The position numbers were made by a program, and so were the translations under genes. The notes under the pieces are model-generated. The model saw nothing but the letters and a program-made list of their open reading frames with translations. It was not told the DNA's origin and ran no database searches. 7,949 nucleotides of DNA. It comes from Spirochaetota bacterium (GTDB taxonomy: Bacteria > Spirochaetota > JAHITG01). Numbering within the stretch: position 1 is the first letter of the stretch; every line of letters begins with the position of its first letter. Positions 5,935-7,949 of the stretch are shown here, in pieces. The DNA is taken from positions 1 to 7,949 of the forward strand of contig JAHITG010000104.1 in NCBI GenBank assembly GCA_018817865.1, in the 5' to 3' direction.

Positions 5935-6828
5935 TCAGTTATTTTCAGGAGCAGGACTGGATTGAAGTTTCTCTTTTAACTCTTCAATCTTTCGCGATAA
6001 TTCATCATAAAGGTCTCTGGCCATATCCAAAAGTATACTGGGCTTCTCTTTACTTACTTTACCAAATCCGAACATTTTACTAACTACTTTTTTCGATTTT
6101 TCCAGATTGGTAATCTTTTCAGGGGAATCCTTTTCGAAAAATGAATTCTTTAAAGTCAGGCTTCCGATAAGATATAAAACACCGTCATATCCGTAATTCA
6201 CATCAGTATCAGGGCCAAGATGTTTGATCCCATCAAACGACTCAAGAGCTTTTTCCTGTTTAATAAGAACATCGATGTAATACTGAAGAGCCTTTTTATA
6301 GAACAGATTCTGCAGATTACCAAAATCAGCAAGGGGATCCTCTACTTCAAGATCAGAAAGGATCCATGCAGCCCTTAATGAAGAAATAGCTTTTTTTATT
6401 GTAGGAGATGACCATTTATCAAAATAATCATAACATTCTGCTGCAAGGATATAACTGGCAGCGCCATGCTGGGTTTTTCTTTCAGCCTTGAAGTCAAGGT
6501 TTTTGAATATCCTGTCTATAATGCCCTTCCGTTTTTCAGTACTTACCTTGGCTTTCTCTACTCCATCAACTTTTAATTTCGAAAAATCTTCATGGAAAGC
6601 ACTAAAAAAACAATTCGGACAGACAGTAACAGGATAGAGAAGAGGATTTACTTTGCCATAAACCTTGCTGGGTTCATAAAGACGCCGAAGTTCTCCTGTG
6701 ATGTTCCCTGCTATCAGCCGGCCCCTTCCGGTTAATAATTCTTCTCTTTTAAAATCTGTTCCACATACAGGACAGGAAATATCATTCTTTAAAATAAATG
6801 TTACTTTGTTTTTCTTGTCATCTTCCAT
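5935..6828 (-). CDS. DUF2225 family protein with a four-cysteine zinc site
   Basis: This 297-aa protein matches the DUF2225 pattern. The N-terminal region has two CxxC pairs, C19-P-V-C22 and C70-P-N-C73 (VTVCPNCFFSAF), most likely one Zn-binding site, with R-rich loop residues between them. Residues about 115-215 are helical and TPR-like (AASYILAAECYDYFDKW; AISSLRAAWILSD). Residues about 260-290 look like an amphipathic coiled coil (DLYDELSRKIEELKEKL). There is no signal peptide, so it is probably cytoplasmic. The family has no assigned function that I know of. The ATG at 6828 is the first after an in-frame stop; an AAAGG sits about 22 nt upstream, too far for a normal ribosome binding site. 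Its position between rplQ and truA suggests cotranscription with translation genes. Confidence 0.85.
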   Translation of the reverse strand: MEDDKKNKVTFILKNDISCPVCGTDFKREELLTGRGRLIAGNITGELRRLYEPSKVYGKVNPLLYPVTVCPNCFFSAFHEDFSKLKVDGVEKAKVSTEKRKGIIDRIFKNLDFKAERKTQHGAASYILAAECYDYFDKWSSPTIKKAISSLRAAWILSDLEVEDPLADFGNLQNLFYKKALQYYIDVLIKQEKALESFDGIKHLGPDTDVNYGYDGVLYLIGSLTLKNSFFEKDSPEKITNLEKSKKVVSKMFGFGKVSKEKPSILLDMARDLYDELSRKIEELKEKLQSSPAPENN

Positions 6829-6871
6829 AATAAAAAAATTACACTTTTAATCCTTTTAAAAGCAATAAAAA

Positions 6872-7534
6872 TTACTTCTTTTTCTTAGCACGTTTTAATA
6901 TTTTTTTTGCAGGCGCCTTTTTCTTTGCAGCTTTCTTTTTAGCTGACTTCTTTTTGGCAACTTTCTTTTTAGCTGTCTTCTTTTTGATAATCCTGGTTGA
7001 AACGGCCTTTTTCTTATCTTTTATTTTTTTGGATTTCTCCTTCTTCTTTCCTCTTGTCAGCTTCTTTGCTTTTTTAGCCGGGGTTTTTGAAGGTTCATTT
7101 GTTTTACTGTCGGTACTTTTACTACTCTTTCCTTTTACCGCAGGAGCATTCCCATCTTTAGTATCAGAAATATCTTTAAATTCCTCTAAAAACTCGAGTA
7201 AAGCCATTTCTGCTCCGTCAGAATTTCTAAATCCGATCTTAATTACCCGTGTATAGCCACCCGGCCTCTCTTTAAATTTCGGTCCTATCTGATCAAACAG
7301 CTTGGGAATGATATCCCAGGACCCAAACCGCGAAGCAATTATGCGTTTGTTATGAAGAGTATTGACTTTTGCCCTGGTGATCATTTTTTCTATTATTGGT
7401 TGAACCATTTTTGCCTTTGTTTTTGTTGTCCTGATCCTTCCATTTATAATAATGGATTTACATAAATTGACAAGAATAGCGTTTCTATGTGAGGAAGTTC
7501 TGCTTAGCTTATTCCTTTTCTTAAGGTGCCTCAT
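6872..7534 (-). CDS. rplQ: 50S ribosomal protein L17 with a long lysine-rich C-terminal tail
   Basis: Residues 1-118 are a canonical L17 core: MRHLKKRNKLSRTSSHRNAI, then IIINGRIRTTKTKAK, RPGGYTRVIKIGFRNSDGAEMA and LLEFLEEF. L17 lies at the exit-tunnel side of the large subunit. Known L17 proteins are commonly about 115-130 aa; this one continues for about 100 more residues. The extension starts as a Ser/Thr/Lys linker (about 121-150) and ends as a highly basic segment with AKKK-x repeats (about 186-206), like a histone H1 tail. The frame stays open with no sign of a frameshift, and the stop is TAA. The start codon is set by a strong AAGGAG and overlaps the end of rpoA by 14 bp, indicating translational coupling. 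Confidence 0.97.
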   Translation of the reverse strand: MRHLKKRNKLSRTSSHRNAILVNLCKSIIINGRIRTTKTKAKMVQPIIEKMITRAKVNTLHNKRIIASRFGSWDIIPKLFDQIGPKFKERPGGYTRVIKIGFRNSDGAEMALLEFLEEFKDISDTKDGNAPAVKGKSSKSTDSKTNEPSKTPAKKAKKLTRGKKKEKSKKIKDKKKAVSTRIIKKKTAKKKVAKKKSAKKKAAKKKAPAKKILKRAKKKK

Positions 7535-7949
7535 TTAAGTAATCTCCTTTTTTAATTTTGATACTTTCAAGGTCTTCATCTGTCATTCCCATCCATAGAC
7601 CATACTGCTGTAATTTTACTTTTAACTCATCAGAAGATTTTTTTCCAAAGTTCTTCATGTTCATCATCTCTTCTTCAGTTATCTTGATCAATTGTCCGAT
7701 CGTCTTTATCTTGGACTGACTCAAACAGTTGCTGGCTCGAACAGACAATTCCAGCTCTTCCACGGGAGTACTAAGTACTTTCAGGATCAATTCCTGGTCA
7801 GGTTTCTCTTCCTTGGGTTTCTCTTCTTTTACCAGCAGTTCTTCATTATCTACAAAATTTAAAAACTTCGAAAAATGATCCTTAAGGATCTTAGCGGCAA
7901 ATGAAACGGCGTCATCAGGTTTGATCGTACCATCCGTCCAGACTTCCAG
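7521..7949 (-). CDS. rpoA: RNA polymerase alpha subunit, C-terminal part
   Basis: The minus-strand frame is open to the right edge, so the N-terminus lies outside; 142 codons are visible. The first 30 or so residues (LEVWTDGTIKPDDAVSFAAK, then ILKDHFSKFLNF) are the end of the alpha N-terminal domain, which dimerises and assembles RNA polymerase. A short charged linker (VKEEKPKEEKPDQE) follows. The alpha C-terminal domain keeps the DNA- and activator-contact residues: the Arg of LSVRASNCL (R265 in E. coli), and NFGKKSSDELK with the Gly, Lys, Ser and Glu equivalent to G296, K298, S299 and E302. The stop codon lies inside the rplQ start region. Confidence 0.97.
   Translation of the reverse strand: MEVWTDGTIKPDDAVSFAAKILKDHFSKFLNFVDNEELLVKEEKPKEEKPDQELILKVLSTPVEELELSVRASNCLSQSKIKTIGQLIKITEEEMMNMKNFGKKSSDELKVKLQQYGLWMGMTDEDLESIKIKKGDYLNEAP
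7544..7549 (-). promoter_or_regulatory. Strong ribosome binding site for rplQ inside rpoA
   Basis: AAGGAG on the minus strand ends 9 bp before the rplQ ATG. It lies within the last codons of rpoA, so ribosomes finishing rpoA pass over it and can restart on rplQ. Confidence 0.85.

Noticed and set aside
6954..7256. A plus-strand open frame predicting a 100-aa hydrophobic, Phe-rich protein opposite the rplQ tail.
   Set aside because: It is the antisense of AAA/AAG-rich lysine codons, which always read as Phe/Leu-rich frames. There is no ribosome binding site or family match.

Overview
This AT-rich bacterial window carries two blocks of genes that face each other. The right block (about 3.8-7.95 kb, minus strand) is the tail of a ribosomal-protein operon: the end of rpoA, then rplQ, a DUF2225 zinc-finger/helical protein, truA, a small RsbW-like ATP-binding protein, a tRNA-Gly(TCC) and a TPR lipoprotein. 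The left block (plus strand) holds the end of a DUF3857/transglutaminase-like protein, a small NlpC/P60-type peptidase and nfo (endonuclease IV). The two blocks converge with only 4 bp between nfo and the TPR lipoprotein. The low GC, lipobox, DUF2225, RsbW-type protein and DUF3857/TPR proteins suggest a free-living lineage, perhaps in Spirochaetota. That is a guess from gene content, not a placement.

Layout. 1-1853: 3' part of a large DUF3857 protein whose transglutaminase fold seems to have lost its catalytic Cys and His. 1854-2084: two identical 73-bp palindromic repeats. 2085-2750: NlpC/P60-like protein with a membrane anchor and two Asp/Asn-rich loops. 2751-2926: an unrelated 72-bp palindromic repeat, then the nfo leader. 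2927-3772: nfo, with all nine metal ligands. 3777-4502 (-): TPR lipoprotein. 4518-4588 (-): tRNA-Gly, with a good promoter (4614-4641) and perfect AT-rich palindromes touching both of its ends. 4664-5122 (-): RsbW-like protein. 5178-5915 (-): truA. 5935-6828 (-): DUF2225. 6872-7534 (-): rplQ with a roughly 100-residue lysine-rich tail. 7521-7949 (-): 3' end of rpoA, overlapping rplQ by 14 bp.

How the genes relate. rpoA, rplQ, DUF2225 and truA are closely spaced and most likely cotranscribed as a translation/transcription module. A 55-bp gap separates truA from the RsbW-like gene and could hold a separate promoter. The tRNA has its own promoter and no terminator before the TPR lipoprotein, so those two probably share a transcript. 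The left block has no shared pathway: an envelope or periplasmic protein, a cell-wall peptidase and a DNA-repair enzyme, with repeats of two families in the gaps around the peptidase gene. I see no CRISPR array, transposase, phage gene or defence system. The most unusual points are the repeat pair, the degenerate transglutaminase site, the L17 tail and the tRNA-lipoprotein arrangement.
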